Shown here piece by piece: positions 25,678 to 34,909 of a stretch of DNA of 64,000 nt (position 1 is its first letter; every line of letters starts with the position of its first letter). Source of the stretch: Microbacterium sp. 67-17 (GTDB lineage Bacteria > Actinomycetota > Actinomycetes > Actinomycetales > Microbacteriaceae); contig NZ_MKTR01000002.1 of NCBI RefSeq assembly GCF_001898325.1, positions 186,001 to 250,000 on the forward strand. Reading direction: 5' to 3'. A program made the position numbers and the translations under genes. The notes beneath the pieces were generated by a model. The model was not told the origin of the DNA. It was given only the letters and a program-made list of their open reading frames with translations, and searched no databases.

Positions 25678-26484
25678 CTAGGCCGGGATTGCGCCGCCGT
25701 CCCAGAAGACGCCGATCCGGTCACCCTGCAGAACGAACTGCAGTGCACCGCCCTCCGGGAACTGCGCGCGCAAGCGCTCCGGCGCTGTGTCATCCAAGGG
25801 AACCTCGATCGCCGCGGGGAAAGCGCCGGCCCGGCATCCGTAGTAGAACGGGCCGTTCACGCCCTGACCATCGGCGGTCAGGTCGTCTTCGTCCAGCCCG
25901 ATCAGACACTCGCTCTCCCCGTTCGGGCTCATGGCCGACGATTGCGCCATCAGAAGCCCGTAGTACTCGTAGGCAATGGCCTGCTCCGACGTCGTGCCGA
26001 AGAATCCCTCGGGAATCGCAACGTCGTCGTTGATCTCGAGAGTGGCTACCTGCCGGCTCGCGGTTGTCTGCGAGATCACCGGAAGAGACGCGAGCCCCCA
26101 GACGATGGATGCCGTGAGCGCGACCGCCGCCGCGATCGCTACCGCAACCATCGCGGTAGCGACCGGCGGCAGCCGCGAGGTCAGCATGCGCAAAAGCGCC
26201 CAGACGCGGGACGCCGCCGCATCCTCTTCGTCTTCGGCTCCCACGTCTGTGGCGGAAGGGTCTCCCCCTGGCGTGACGGAGCGGGCACCGACACTGTCCG
26301 CTGGCGGCTCGGATGCCCGGCTCACCGCCGCGACCGAGGGGCGCTGTGCCTCGCGCTCTGCCCGCAGTTGCGCTTCGAGTTCCTCCAAGCGCGAGCGTGC
26401 CGCGGCGTCGTCGGCGAGGTCGGCGTCGGGGCCGTAGGCCCGGGCGCGGAGCCGACTGAGTTCGGCGGCCGATGTGTCGTCCAC
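25678..26484 (-). CDS. Single-pass membrane protein, tandem paralogue B, function unknown
   Basis: A 268-residue protein starting at GTG, with the same plan as its neighbour: RARAYGPDADLADD, a predicted coiled segment RLEELEAQLRAEREAQ, a disordered acidic linker, a membrane helix at about 115-138 and an outside domain with ESECLIGLDEDD, YYGCRAGAFPA and ALQFVLQGDRIGVFWDG. It precedes paralogue A with 54 bp between, so the two are probably co-transcribed and arose by duplication followed by strong divergence. The topology (cytoplasmic helical tail, extracellular Cys-containing domain) suits sensing or scaffolding, but there is no family match I can name. Confidence 0.75.
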   Translation of the reverse strand: MDDTSAAELSRLRARAYGPDADLADDAAARSRLEELEAQLRAEREAQRPSVAAVSRASEPPADSVGARSVTPGGDPSATDVGAEDEEDAAASRVWALLRMLTSRLPPVATAMVAVAIAAAVALTASIVWGLASLPVISQTTASRQVATLEINDDVAIPEGFFGTTSEQAIAYEYYGLLMAQSSAMSPNGESECLIGLDEDDLTADGQGVNGPFYYGCRAGAFPAAIEVPLDDTAPERLRAQFPEGGALQFVLQGDRIGVFWDGGAIPA

Positions 26485-26540
26485 CGCCTCATCGTTGCAC
26501 GGTCAGCTCCGAAGGCCCGGTGTGACCAACACCCTTGTCA

Positions 26541-26645
26541 GTGCCCCGCACGAAGATCAGACTTGCACCGCCGCGTTGGTGGGCGGTGATCAGTGACCCC
26601 GACGGAAACGTCATCGGTCTCTACGAACAGACGCCGAGTGACTAA
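26541..26645 (+). pseudogene. VOC/glyoxalase-family C-terminal remnant
   Basis: A 34-codon frame reads RWWAVISDPDGNVIGLYEQ before a TAA stop. DPDGNVIGLYE is the hallmark C-terminal strand of vicinal-oxygen-chelate (glyoxalase/bleomycin-resistance) proteins, including the metal-binding glutamate. The frame is closed by TGA seven codons before the first usable codon, and no N-terminal two-thirds is present in any frame upstream, where the paralogue B gene begins on the other strand. It is therefore a decayed end of a lost gene. Confidence 0.7.
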
Positions 26646-26667
26646 CGCACACGCGGAGCGCGCGCTT

Positions 26668-26728
26668 TTGTATACCTAGAGCCGCCCTCAATGCCCGTAT
26701 TGATACATTCAGTGCTTTTGTGTATACA
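26668..26728 (+). promoter_or_regulatory. Two candidate GntR operators (TTGTATACC and TGTATACA)
   Basis: TTGTATACC (26668-26676) and the perfect palindrome TGTATACA (26721-26728) both sit in a direct-repeat context, GCTTTTGTATAC and GCTTTTGTGTATAC, 51 bp apart, just before the GntR gene that opens the prp operon. FCD-type GntR regulators commonly bind TNGTNNNACNA-like sites centred on GTATAC. A 60-bp AT-rich island here contrasts with the GC-rich surroundings. Binding by the adjacent regulator is inferred. Confidence 0.6.
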
Positions 26729-26752
26729 TGAAGGGCGGCGAAGGGAGGACGG

Positions 26753-27403
26753 ATGCGAGCGAGTGATCGGGCATACCGGACGCTCCTGGGCGAGATCCAG
26801 GACGGGCAGCTCCCCGCCGGCGCTGTGCTCGGGGAGGTCGAGCAGGCAGCGCGTCTCGGTGTGAGCCGTACCCCGCTGCGTGAGGCGCTCGCGCGCCTGG
26901 CCGCCGACGGTCTGGTCGTTCAGCAGTCACCCCGGGTCACCGTGGTGTCGGATGTCGATGCCGACGACATCCGCGCGCTCTTCGAGTTCCGGCGGGCTCT
27001 CGAAGAAGCTGCTGCGCGCCTCGCGGCGACCCGGGCCGACCCGGCCGAGTTCGCGGAACTCGCCGCGGAGTTCGACAGGACGTCGCTGCGCGGTGAGGGC
27101 CGCGAGCACTACTACGACCTGATCGCGCGGTTCGATGCCGCCCTCGACGATGCCGTCGACAACGTCTACCTGAGTTCGGCGCTTCGCACGATCCGCACTC
27201 ACCTCGTGCGCGTGCGTCGCCTTGCCCGCGAGAATCCCCAGCGACTGTCGGCCTCGGTCGGAGAGCACGCGCTGATCGCCCATGCGATAGCCGCGCAGGA
27301 TGCCGACCTCGCTGCGCACGCCACACATGTGCACCTGCACAACGCTTTGACCAGCATCCTCGCCTCCCTGGCCGAGGCCCGCACCGAACCCGGAGCAGCA
27401 TGA
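26753..27403 (+). CDS. GntR-family (FCD) regulator of the prp operon
   Basis: A 216-residue GntR regulator with the winged helix at about 4-65 ([37 protein letters not shown]) and an FCD ligand domain ending in [20 protein letters not shown]. Its stop overlaps the prpD start (ATGA), so it is the first gene of the methylcitrate operon and probably autoregulated through the palindromes upstream. Methylcitrate-cycle operons in Corynebacterium and Mycobacterium use the unrelated PrpR; a GntR protein here is a different control solution. The likely effector is a cycle intermediate such as 2-methylcitrate. Confidence 0.88.
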   Translation: MRASDRAYRTLLGEIQDGQLPAGAVLGEVEQAARLGVSRTPLREALARLAADGLVVQQSPRVTVVSDVDADDIRALFEFRRALEEAAARLAATRADPAEFAELAAEFDRTSLRGEGREHYYDLIARFDAALDDAVDNVYLSSALRTIRTHLVRVRRLARENPQRLSASVGEHALIAHAIAAQDADLAAHATHVHLHNALTSILASLAEARTEPGAA

Positions 27404-28926
27404 CCATCACGCACCACGTCCGTGTCCACCGAAGCGACGAGAACCTTGCTCGCGAGGGGCAGCTCGCCTGGCACATTGCCGAGGTCGCCGCAGACCCGAT
27501 AGCGGTCGAGTCCGAGGTCATCGACATGATCATCAACCGTGTCATCGACAATGCGTCAGTCGCTGCAGCATCCCTCACCCGGCGGCCGGTGAGCGCTGCC
27601 CGGCAGCAGGCGCTCGACCACGCCGTCTCGGTCAGCGGTGTCGGAGCGACAGTCTTCGGCTGCGCAAACGAGCGGCGGACGAGCCCCGAATGGGCGGCGT
27701 GGGCGAACGGTGTCGCGGTGCGCGAGCTTGACTACCACGACACGTTCCTGGCCGCCGAGTACTCCCACCCGGGAGACAACATCCCGCCGATCCTCGCTGT
27801 GGCCCAGCACGTCGGCGCCGACGGCGCAGCATTGGTGCGAGGGATCGCCACCGGTTACGAGATCCAGATGGATCTCGTAAGGGCGATCTCCCTCCACAAG
27901 CACAAGATCGACCACGTCGCCCACCTCGGCCCCTCCGCTGCCGCGGGTATCGGCACACTGCTCGGCTTGGATGTCGAGACGATCTATCAGGCAGTGGGGC
28001 AGGCGCTGCACACGACCACCGCGACCCGCCAATCCCGCAAGGGCGAGATCTCGACGTGGAAAGCTCACGCTCCCGCGTTCGCCGGCAAGATGGCAGTCGA
28101 AGCCGTCGACCGGGCGATGCGTGGCGAGACGAGCCCCAGCCCGATCTACGAGGGTGAAGACGGCGTGATCGCCTGGATGCTCGACGGTAAGGATGCCGCT
28201 TACGACGTGCCGCTTCCCGCGCCGGGTGAGCCCAAGCGCGCGATCCTCGACTCCTATACGAAGGAGCACTCTGCCGAGTACCAGGCGCAAGCCTGGATCG
28301 ACCTAGCCCGCAAGCTCGGTACCGAGCGCCCCGAGCTGCGCGACCCCGCGAACATCGCGAGCATCGCGCTGCACACGAGCCACCACACGCACTACGTCAT
28401 CGGCTCGGGCGCGAACGACCCGCAGAAGTACGACCCGCAGGCATCCCGCGAAACCCTCGACCACTCGATCCCCTACATCTTCGCGGTCGCGCTGCAAGAC
28501 GGCGCGTGGCACCACGTCGACTCGTACCTCCCCGAGCGCGCAGCGCGGCCCGACACCGTGGAACTCTGGCGCAAGATCACCACGGCCGAAGACGCCGAGT
28601 GGACGCGCCGCTACCACTCCGAAGACCCCGACGAGAAGGCCTTCGGGGGGCGCGTGGAGATCGTCCTGATCGACGGAACCACCGTCGTGGACGAGATCGC
28701 CGTCGCCGACGCGCACCCGCTGGGGGCGCGACCGTTCGCTCGTGAGAACTACGTGCGTAAGTTCCGGCTCCTTGCCGAGCCGGTCCTCGCTTCCGAGGAG
28801 ATCGAGCGGTTCCTCGAGCTCGCCCAGCGACTCCCGGAGCTATCAGCAGACGAGGTCGGGCAGCTGAACATCGTCGCGAAAGTGGGAATTCTCGCCGCAG
28901 CGCCCGCACCCAAGGGGCTGTTCTGA
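27400..28926 (+). CDS. prpD: 2-methylcitrate dehydratase PrpD (MmgE/PrpD family)
   Basis: A 508-residue MmgE/PrpD-family protein, the dehydratase step turning 2-methylcitrate to 2-methyl-cis-aconitate. Family features include [65 protein letters not shown] and [17 protein letters not shown]. The late [16 protein letters not shown] and the catalytic-lid region fit bacterial PrpD lengths (480-510). It is encoded between the GntR regulator and prpB with ATGA overlaps on both sides, so dehydratase, lyase and synthase are coupled. Confidence 0.93.
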   Translation: MTITHHVRVHRSDENLAREGQLAWHIAEVAADPIAVESEVIDMIINRVIDNASVAAASLTRRPVSAARQQALDHAVSVSGVGATVFGCANERRTSPEWAAWANGVAVRELDYHDTFLAAEYSHPGDNIPPILAVAQHVGADGAALVRGIATGYEIQMDLVRAISLHKHKIDHVAHLGPSAAAGIGTLLGLDVETIYQAVGQALHTTTATRQSRKGEISTWKAHAPAFAGKMAVEAVDRAMRGETSPSPIYEGEDGVIAWMLDGKDAAYDVPLPAPGEPKRAILDSYTKEHSAEYQAQAWIDLARKLGTERPELRDPANIASIALHTSHHTHYVIGSGANDPQKYDPQASRETLDHSIPYIFAVALQDGAWHHVDSYLPERAARPDTVELWRKITTAEDAEWTRRYHSEDPDEKAFGGRVEIVLIDGTTVVDEIAVADAHPLGARPFARENYVRKFRLLAEPVLASEEIERFLELAQRLPELSADEVGQLNIVAKVGILAAAPAPKGLF

Positions 28927-29840
28927 TGCTGTACAGCCTGACATCGCCCAGCGAAAAGCGGCGCCTGTTCAGGGAGCGGCTCGCCTCGGGTGAGCTCCTG
29001 CGATTCCCCGGTGCTTTCAACCCGCTGTCGGCGCGGCTGATCGAGCGGAAGGGGTTCGACGGGGTCTACATCTCCGGCGCGGTGCTCGCCGCCGACCTCG
29101 GGCTTCCCGACATCGGCCTGACAACCCTCACCGAGGTCGCCGGTCGCGGGCAGCAGATCGCGCGCATGACCGAGCTTCCGGCCATCATCGACGCCGACAC
29201 CGGGTTCGGTGAGCCGATGAACGTAGCCCGCACCATCCAAACGCTCGAAGACGCGGGACTGGCGGGCACCCACATCGAGGATCAGATCAACCCCAAGCGG
29301 TGCGGTCACCTCGACGGGAAAGCCGTCGTCGATGGGGACACGGCAGTCAAGCGCATCCGTGCCGCCGTCGATGCGCGCCGTGACGAGAACTTTCTCATCA
29401 TGGCTCGTACCGACATCCGCGCCATCGAGGGGCTGGATGCTGCGATCGACCGCGCCAAGGCTCTCGTGGATGCCGGCGCCGACGCGATCTTCCCCGAGGC
29501 GATGCGTGATCTCGGCGAGTTCGAAAAGATGCGTGCAGCGCTGGATGTGCCGGTGCTCGCGAACATGACCGAGTTCGGCAAGAGCGAGCTGTTCTCGACC
29601 GAGCAGCTGCGCTCCGCCGGCATCAACATCGTCATCTGGCCGGTATCGCTGCTGCGGATCGCGATGGGTTCGGCGGGGCGCGCACTCGACGACCTGGATG
29701 CGAAGGGGCACCTCCGCGACAAGCTCGGTGAGATGCAGCACCGTTCAGACCTCTACGACCTGATCGACTACGAGCAGTACAACCACTTCGACACGAGCAT
29801 CTTCAACTTCACGGTCGAAGCACCCATCACGAAGGAGTGA
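28926..29840 (+). CDS. prpB: 2-methylisocitrate lyase PrpB
   Basis: A 304-residue isocitrate-lyase-superfamily enzyme splitting 2-methylisocitrate into pyruvate and succinate. The catalytic loop NPKRCGHLDGK carries Cys126. DADTGFGEPMNVARTI binds Mg2+ and substrate, and FLIMARTDIRAIEG and FPEAMRDLGEF match PrpB. Start ATG shares one base with the prpD stop (TGATG). It completes the methylcitrate cycle with the flanking genes. Confidence 0.95.
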   Translation: MLYSLTSPSEKRRLFRERLASGELLRFPGAFNPLSARLIERKGFDGVYISGAVLAADLGLPDIGLTTLTEVAGRGQQIARMTELPAIIDADTGFGEPMNVARTIQTLEDAGLAGTHIEDQINPKRCGHLDGKAVVDGDTAVKRIRAAVDARRDENFLIMARTDIRAIEGLDAAIDRAKALVDAGADAIFPEAMRDLGEFEKMRAALDVPVLANMTEFGKSELFSTEQLRSAGINIVIWPVSLLRIAMGSAGRALDDLDAKGHLRDKLGEMQHRSDLYDLIDYEQYNHFDTSIFNFTVEAPITKE

Positions 29841-29842
29841 GC

Positions 29843-31033
29843 ATGACCGACACCGACATCAAGAAGGGGCTTGCTGGCGTCGTCGTCGACTACACCGGTG
29901 TCAGCAAGGTCAACCCCGATACCAACAGCCTGCTCTATCGCGGCTATCCGGTGCAGGAACTCGCTGCCACCCAGTCGTGTGAAGCCGTCGCCCACCTGCT
30001 GTGGACGGGGGAGCTGCCCACAGACGAGCAGCTTGCGACCCTGCGCGAGACGGAGCGCGAGAACCGAGCGCTACAGCCCGACGTCAAGGCCGCGATCGAC
30101 CTCATCCCGCTCGATGCTCATCCGATGGATGAGGTGCGCACCGCGGTCAGCGTCATCGGGGCCCGCGAAACGCGGGGCACCCTCAACGTCATGGATGCCG
30201 TCGGCACGCCGCAGCAGAACCTCGAGCGCAGCATCCGTCTGTTCGGGGAGCTGCCCGCGATCGTCGCCTACGGCCAGCGCCGCCGCCGCGGGCTCGAGCC
30301 GGTCGACGCGCGCGACGACCTGGACTACGCCGCGAACTTTCTGTGGCTGACGTTCGGTGAAGAAGCGGACGAGGTCGTCGTCGACGCGTTCAACCGCTCG
30401 ATGATCCTGTACGCCGAGCACTCCTTCAATGCGTCGACATTCACTGCCCGCGTCATCACCTCGACCCTCAGCGACCTCTACTCCGCCGTGGTCGGCGCAA
30501 TCGGCGCGCTGAAGGGACCGCTGCACGGCGGGGCCAACGAGGCAGTACTGCACATCTTCGACGAGATCGGCTCGGCCGAGAACGTGTCAGCATGGCTCGA
30601 CACGGCTCTCGCCGAGAAGCGCAAGATCATGGGCTTCGGGCATCGCGTGTACAAGCGCGGTGACTCGCGGGTCCCCACGATGAAGGCGGCGCTCGACACC
30701 CTCGTTGCGCACTACGACCGCCCGGATGTCGCAGCACTCTATGACGCGCTCGAATCGGAGTTCGTCGCGCGCAAGGGCATCTACCCGAACCTCGACTACC
30801 CGTCGGGTCCGGCCTACAACCTCATCGGCTTCGACACGCTCACGTTCACGCCCCTGTTCGTCGCGGCGCGCGTTGTCGGCTGGACAGCGCACATCATGGA
30901 GCAGCAGTCCTCGAACGCCCTCATCCGGCCGCTGTCGGCCTATAACGGTGCCGACGAGCGCCACATCGAGGGCTACGTGCCCGACACCTCTGCCATCGAT
31001 GTGCAAGAGCGCCCGGAGGAGGCCGCCGAGTGA
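29843..31033 (+). CDS. prpC: 2-methylcitrate synthase PrpC
   Basis: A 396-residue citrate-synthase-family enzyme condensing propionyl-CoA with oxaloacetate. The active-site histidines are in GPLHGGANEAVL and IMGFGHRVYKRGDSR, and the catalytic Asp is near YPSGPAYNLIGFD (that run carries the family FDTLTF ending). The N-terminus GLAGVVVDYTGVSKVNPDTN is typical of methylcitrate synthase rather than citrate synthase. ATG 29843 is preferred because GAAGGAG lies five bases upstream; GTG 29837 overlaps that site. Confidence 0.94.
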   Translation: MTDTDIKKGLAGVVVDYTGVSKVNPDTNSLLYRGYPVQELAATQSCEAVAHLLWTGELPTDEQLATLRETERENRALQPDVKAAIDLIPLDAHPMDEVRTAVSVIGARETRGTLNVMDAVGTPQQNLERSIRLFGELPAIVAYGQRRRRGLEPVDARDDLDYAANFLWLTFGEEADEVVVDAFNRSMILYAEHSFNASTFTARVITSTLSDLYSAVVGAIGALKGPLHGGANEAVLHIFDEIGSAENVSAWLDTALAEKRKIMGFGHRVYKRGDSRVPTMKAALDTLVAHYDRPDVAALYDALESEFVARKGIYPNLDYPSGPAYNLIGFDTLTFTPLFVAARVVGWTAHIMEQQSSNALIRPLSAYNGADERHIEGYVPDTSAIDVQERPEEAAE

Positions 31034-32205
31034 CCAGTGCCGTCATCGTCGACGTCGTCCGGACGCCCTCCGGTCGGGGCAAGCTCGGAGGCGCGCTGTC
31101 GGGCGTGCATCCTGTCGACCTTGCCGCAACGACGCTGACGGCGCTGCTCGAGCGGAACGGCCTGGAGTCGCGTCAGATCGATGACGTTCTGATGGGGTGT
31201 GTCAGCCAGGCCAGCGATCAGGCGACCAACATCGCGCGGCAGGCGGTGCTCGCAGCCGGCTTCGATGAGTCGGTGCCTGCCGCAACGATCGATCGGCAGT
31301 GCGGCTCGAGTCAGCAGGCCGTCCACTTCGCAGCCCAGGGCATCATCGCCGGCGCGTACGACATCGTGATCGCGGCGGGAGTCGAGTCCATGAGCCGCGT
31401 TCCGCTGGGCTCGGCGGGCGAGGGTGGGGCGGATGCCGACGGCATCCGTCGCCGCTACCCCGAGGGCTTGGTGAATCAGGGTGTTTCGGCCGAGCTGATC
31501 GCCGCGCGCTGGGGATTCGAGCGCGACGAACTGGATGCCTACGCTGCGCAGTCCCACCAGCGGGCAGCTCACGCGGCGGCAGCGGGCCGGTTCGCGGACG
31601 CGATGCTCCCGGTCGCGACGCCGGATGGGGTCGTGGACACCGACGAGACGATTCGGCCCGCCACATCAGCCGAGCAGCTTGCCAGCCTGGCGCCCGCGTT
31701 CCGCACCGACGAACTCGCGGAGCGCTTCCCTGAGCTCGACTGGCGAATCACGGCAGGCAATTCGTCACCGCTGACAGATGCCGCCTCGGCAGCGCTCATC
31801 ATGAGTGAGGAACGCGCGAATGCGCTGGGCCTGACGCCCCGCGCCCGTTTCCATGCCTTCGCCGTCGTCGGTGACGACCCGATCATGATGCTGACCGCGC
31901 CGATCCCGGCAACGCGCCGCATCCTGGATCGCGCAGGGTTGTCGATCGACGACCTCGATGCCTACGAGGTCAACGAGGCCTTCGCGTCAGTACCGCTGGC
32001 GTGGCAGCAGGAGCTCGGCGCCGATCCCGACAAGCTCAACCCGTGGGGTGGTGCGATCGCGCTCGGGCACGCCGTCGGCGCATCCGGAACGCGGCTGCTC
32101 GGCACTCTCCTGGGCTATCTCGAACACACCGGCGGGCGCTACGGACTGCAGACGATGTGTGAGGGCGGCGGGATGGCTAACGCCACCATCATCGAGCGGC
32201 TGTAG
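31030..32205 (+). CDS. Acetyl-CoA acetyltransferase (thiolase)
   Basis: A 391-residue thiolase starting at GTG within the prpC stop (GTGA). The nucleophile is Cys91 in [10 protein letters not shown]. The second-half catalytic residues are in [24 protein letters not shown] (His) and [11 protein letters not shown] (Cys). It catalyses thiolytic cleavage or condensation of 3-ketoacyl-CoA; coupling to prpC suggests that it releases propionyl-CoA (from odd-chain or branched ketoacyl-CoA) directly ahead of the methylcitrate cycle. Which ketoacyl-CoA it prefers is not evident. Confidence 0.92.
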   Translation: MTSAVIVDVVRTPSGRGKLGGALSGVHPVDLAATTLTALLERNGLESRQIDDVLMGCVSQASDQATNIARQAVLAAGFDESVPAATIDRQCGSSQQAVHFAAQGIIAGAYDIVIAAGVESMSRVPLGSAGEGGADADGIRRRYPEGLVNQGVSAELIAARWGFERDELDAYAAQSHQRAAHAAAAGRFADAMLPVATPDGVVDTDETIRPATSAEQLASLAPAFRTDELAERFPELDWRITAGNSSPLTDAASAALIMSEERANALGLTPRARFHAFAVVGDDPIMMLTAPIPATRRILDRAGLSIDDLDAYEVNEAFASVPLAWQQELGADPDKLNPWGGAIALGHAVGASGTRLLGTLLGYLEHTGGRYGLQTMCEGGGMANATIIERL

Positions 32206-32297
32206 GCCACCTACAACCGGTTGGCAGGAGCGCCGGTGCATTCGACAGGATCGACGCGGGTGTGGCTGCCTCCCAGCGGCGTGAGAGGAAAACGAGC

Positions 32298-33083
32298 ATG
32301 ACGGAATCAACCTCGTTCCAGACCATCGTGGTCGAGACCCGGGGGCGCGTCGGCTGGATCCAGCTGAACCGCCCCGAGGCGCTCAACGCGCTGAACTCGA
32401 CACTCGCGACCGAACTCGGGGCCGCGGTGGCAGCTTTCGATGCCGATGAGCAGATCGGATGCATCGTGCTCACCGGCTCGGAGCGTGCCTTCGCCGCGGG
32501 CGCCGACATCAAGGAGATGGCCGACAAGACGGTGCGCGACATGACCGTGGACAGCCCCTTTGTCGGGCTCGAAGCCCTTGGTCGCGCCCGCACACCGATC
32601 GTTGCGGCAGTCGCCGGCTTCGCGCTCGGTGGCGGGTGCGAGCTCGCGATGAGCTGCGACATCATCCTCGCCGCCGACACCGCAAAATTCGGTCAGCCCG
32701 AGATCACGCTCGGCGTCATTCCGGGGCTCGGCGGCACGCAGCGCCTCACCCGCGCTATCGGGTACTTCAAGGCTGCCGAGCTCGTCCTGACGGGCCGCAT
32801 GATGGATGCCGTCGAGGCAGAGCGCGCGGGCCTGGTGTCCCGGGTGGTTCCGGCAGCGGACCTTGCCACCGAGGCGATGGCGGTGGCGGAGTCGATCGCG
32901 GCGAAGTCCCTGCCCGTCGCCTACGCGGCCAAAGACGCCTTGCGCGCGTCGCAGGAGAGCGGTCTGGCCGAGGGTCTCCGCTTCGAACGGCAGGCGTTCG
33001 CCGCTCTGTTCGCCCTGGACGACCAGAAGGAGGGGATGGCAGCTTTCCGTGAGAAGCGTGCCCCCCGGTTCACCGGCCGGTGA
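32298..33083 (+). CDS. Enoyl-CoA hydratase
   Basis: A 261-residue crotonase close to classical short-chain enoyl-CoA hydratase. It has [30 protein letters not shown] and, unlike the other crotonases in the window, both catalytic glutamates: [11 protein letters not shown] (first) and [19 protein letters not shown] (second). The C-terminus ends in [18 protein letters not shown], the usual tail. It follows the thiolase by 92 bp and belongs to the same beta-oxidation/propionate group. Start ATG 32298 has AGAGGAAAA upstream. Confidence 0.92.
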   Translation: MTESTSFQTIVVETRGRVGWIQLNRPEALNALNSTLATELGAAVAAFDADEQIGCIVLTGSERAFAAGADIKEMADKTVRDMTVDSPFVGLEALGRARTPIVAAVAGFALGGGCELAMSCDIILAADTAKFGQPEITLGVIPGLGGTQRLTRAIGYFKAAELVLTGRMMDAVEAERAGLVSRVVPAADLATEAMAVAESIAAKSLPVAYAAKDALRASQESGLAEGLRFERQAFAALFALDDQKEGMAAFREKRAPRFTGR

Positions 33084-33137
33084 CCGAAATCGCCCTGGGC
33101 TGGCGACCATAGACTCGAAGCAAGAAGGAGGAGCGCG

Positions 33138-33914
33138 ATGAGGATTCTCGTCCTGGTAAAAGAAGTCCCCGACACGTGGGGGGATCGAGTGCTGAACCTC
33201 GAGACGGGACTGGCCGACCGAGGTGCCAGCGAAGCTGTCATCGACGAGATCGGTGAGCGCTCTCTCGAGGTCGCGCTGTCGTACGCGGATGCCAACCCGG
33301 GCACCGAGGTCGTCGTGGTGACGATGGCGCCGGAGTCGGCATCCGGATCGGTGCGCAAGGCCCTCGCGATGGGGGCGGCATCCGCTGTGCACGTCGTCGA
33401 TGACGCGCTGTTGGGCGCCGATCTGGGGCTCAGCGCCCAGGCGCTGTCGGCCGCGATCTCCCGCGCCGGCTTCGACCTCGTCATCACGGGAAACCAGTCC
33501 ACGGACGGCTCTGGCGGTGTCATGGCGTCGATGATCGCGGAGCTGCTCGATGTCCCGAGCATCACGAGCATGAACTCCGTGACGATCACCGAGTCCGAGG
33601 TCTCGGGTGAGCGGTCGGTCGATGGCGGATCGATGACGGCATCCGCTGCTCTTCCGGCGGTGATCTCGATCACCGAACGGCTTCCTGACGCGCGGTTCCC
33701 CAACTTCAAGGGCATCATGGCGGCCAAGAAGAAGCCGGTCGACACGGTGTCGCTCGCGGACCTCGGGGTCGTCGCCGATGACCCGGATGCGGCGCGCTCG
33801 ATCATGATCGCAGTGGCGCAGAAGCCGCCGCGCGCGGCAGGTGTGAAGGTTGTCGACGAGGGCGACGCTGGCGTACAGCTTGCGGAGTTCCTGATCTCGA
33901 ACCGGTTGGTCTAA
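33138..33914 (+). CDS. etfB: Electron transfer flavoprotein beta subunit
   Basis: A 258-residue FixA/EtfB protein that binds AMP and forms the ETF heterodimer. Motifs include [32 protein letters not shown] and the C-terminal [36 protein letters not shown] sits where GxQxxD binds nucleotide (DSFGQ-like region). ETF accepts electrons from acyl-CoA dehydrogenases. Strong ribosome site AAGGAGGAG. Etf genes directly after thiolase and hydratase genes fit acyl-CoA oxidation. Confidence 0.94.
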   Translation: MRILVLVKEVPDTWGDRVLNLETGLADRGASEAVIDEIGERSLEVALSYADANPGTEVVVVTMAPESASGSVRKALAMGAASAVHVVDDALLGADLGLSAQALSAAISRAGFDLVITGNQSTDGSGGVMASMIAELLDVPSITSMNSVTITESEVSGERSVDGGSMTASAALPAVISITERLPDARFPNFKGIMAAKKKPVDTVSLADLGVVADDPDAARSIMIAVAQKPPRAAGVKVVDEGDAGVQLAEFLISNRLV

Positions 33915-33921
33915 GGGGCAG

Positions 33922-34905
33922 ATGATGGTGGATATCGCAGCTGATGCTGTTCTTGTCGTACTCGATGTCACCCCCGGTGGCGCGCTCGCGCCGAGCGCCG
34001 CTGGCCTGTTGGGGGCTGCGGCAGGCGTCGGAACCCCGGTCGCGCTGATCGTCGGAGACAGCGCCGAGGCCCTCGCACCCGCGGCGGCGGAGCTCGGGGC
34101 GGCGCTCGTGCTCACCGCGACGCCCGCGGGGCTCGGCGAGGCACTGGGCGTACCAGCAACGGATGCCGTTGCCGCAGCTGCCGCGCTCGTGAACCCGGAT
34201 GCCGTGCTGCTGTCGCACTCGATCGAGTCGCGTGAGACCGCAGGTCGGTACGCTGCGCGGTCGCGTTCGGCGCTATGCGTGGATGCCGTCGGCGTGACGC
34301 GTGACGACGAAGGAATCGTGGCGCACCACTCCGTCTACGGCGGTGCCTACAACGTCGAGGCTGCCGCCACATTCGGTGCTCCCGTGATCACGGTTCGCCA
34401 GGGGTCGATCGATTCGCGTGCGCAGGCTCAGCCTCTTGTCGCAGAGAAGCTCGACGTTGCCACGTCCGGCCGCAAGGCGGCGACCATCGGGTCGGTCGAC
34501 GAGGTCGTCGTGACCTCCGCCCGCCCTGAGCTGCGCGGCGCGGCGAAGGTCGTCTCGGGTGGCCGTGGCCTGGGCTCGGAGGAGAAGTTCGCGCTGGTCG
34601 GTGAGCTCGCCGATGTGCTCGGCGCCGCCGTTGGCGCGTCGCGGGCCGCCGTGGACGCCGGCTACATTGCGCAGTCTGCTCAGGTCGGGCAGACCGGCGT
34701 GTCGGTTGCGCCGCAGTTGTATGTGGCACTGGGCATCTCCGGCGCGATCCAGCACAAGGCCGGAATGCAGACTGCCAAGACGATTGTCGCGATCAACAAG
34801 GATGCCGACGCTCCGATTTTCGAGATCGCGGACTTCGGTGTCGTCGGGGACCTCTTCACCGTCGTGCCGCAGCTGATCGAGACGCTGCAGGCGAAGAAGG
34901 CCTGA
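33922..34905 (+). CDS. etfA: Electron transfer flavoprotein alpha subunit
   Basis: A 327-residue EtfA. The C-terminal FAD domain shows [47 protein letters not shown] and [20 protein letters not shown] with [17 protein letters not shown], all canonical. It starts seven bases after etfB; ATG 33922 or the adjacent ATG 33925 could serve. The protein delivers electrons from FAD to a membrane ETF dehydrogenase. None of the known kinds (ETF:quinone oxidoreductase, EtfD) is in the window, and the next gene encodes a haem-type membrane protein instead. Confidence 0.95.
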   Translation: MMVDIAADAVLVVLDVTPGGALAPSAAGLLGAAAGVGTPVALIVGDSAEALAPAAAELGAALVLTATPAGLGEALGVPATDAVAAAAALVNPDAVLLSHSIESRETAGRYAARSRSALCVDAVGVTRDDEGIVAHHSVYGGAYNVEAAATFGAPVITVRQGSIDSRAQAQPLVAEKLDVATSGRKAATIGSVDEVVVTSARPELRGAAKVVSGGRGLGSEEKFALVGELADVLGAAVGASRAAVDAGYIAQSAQVGQTGVSVAPQLYVALGISGAIQHKAGMQTAKTIVAINKDADAPIFEIADFGVVGDLFTVVPQLIETLQAKKA

Positions 34906-34909
34906 CGCG

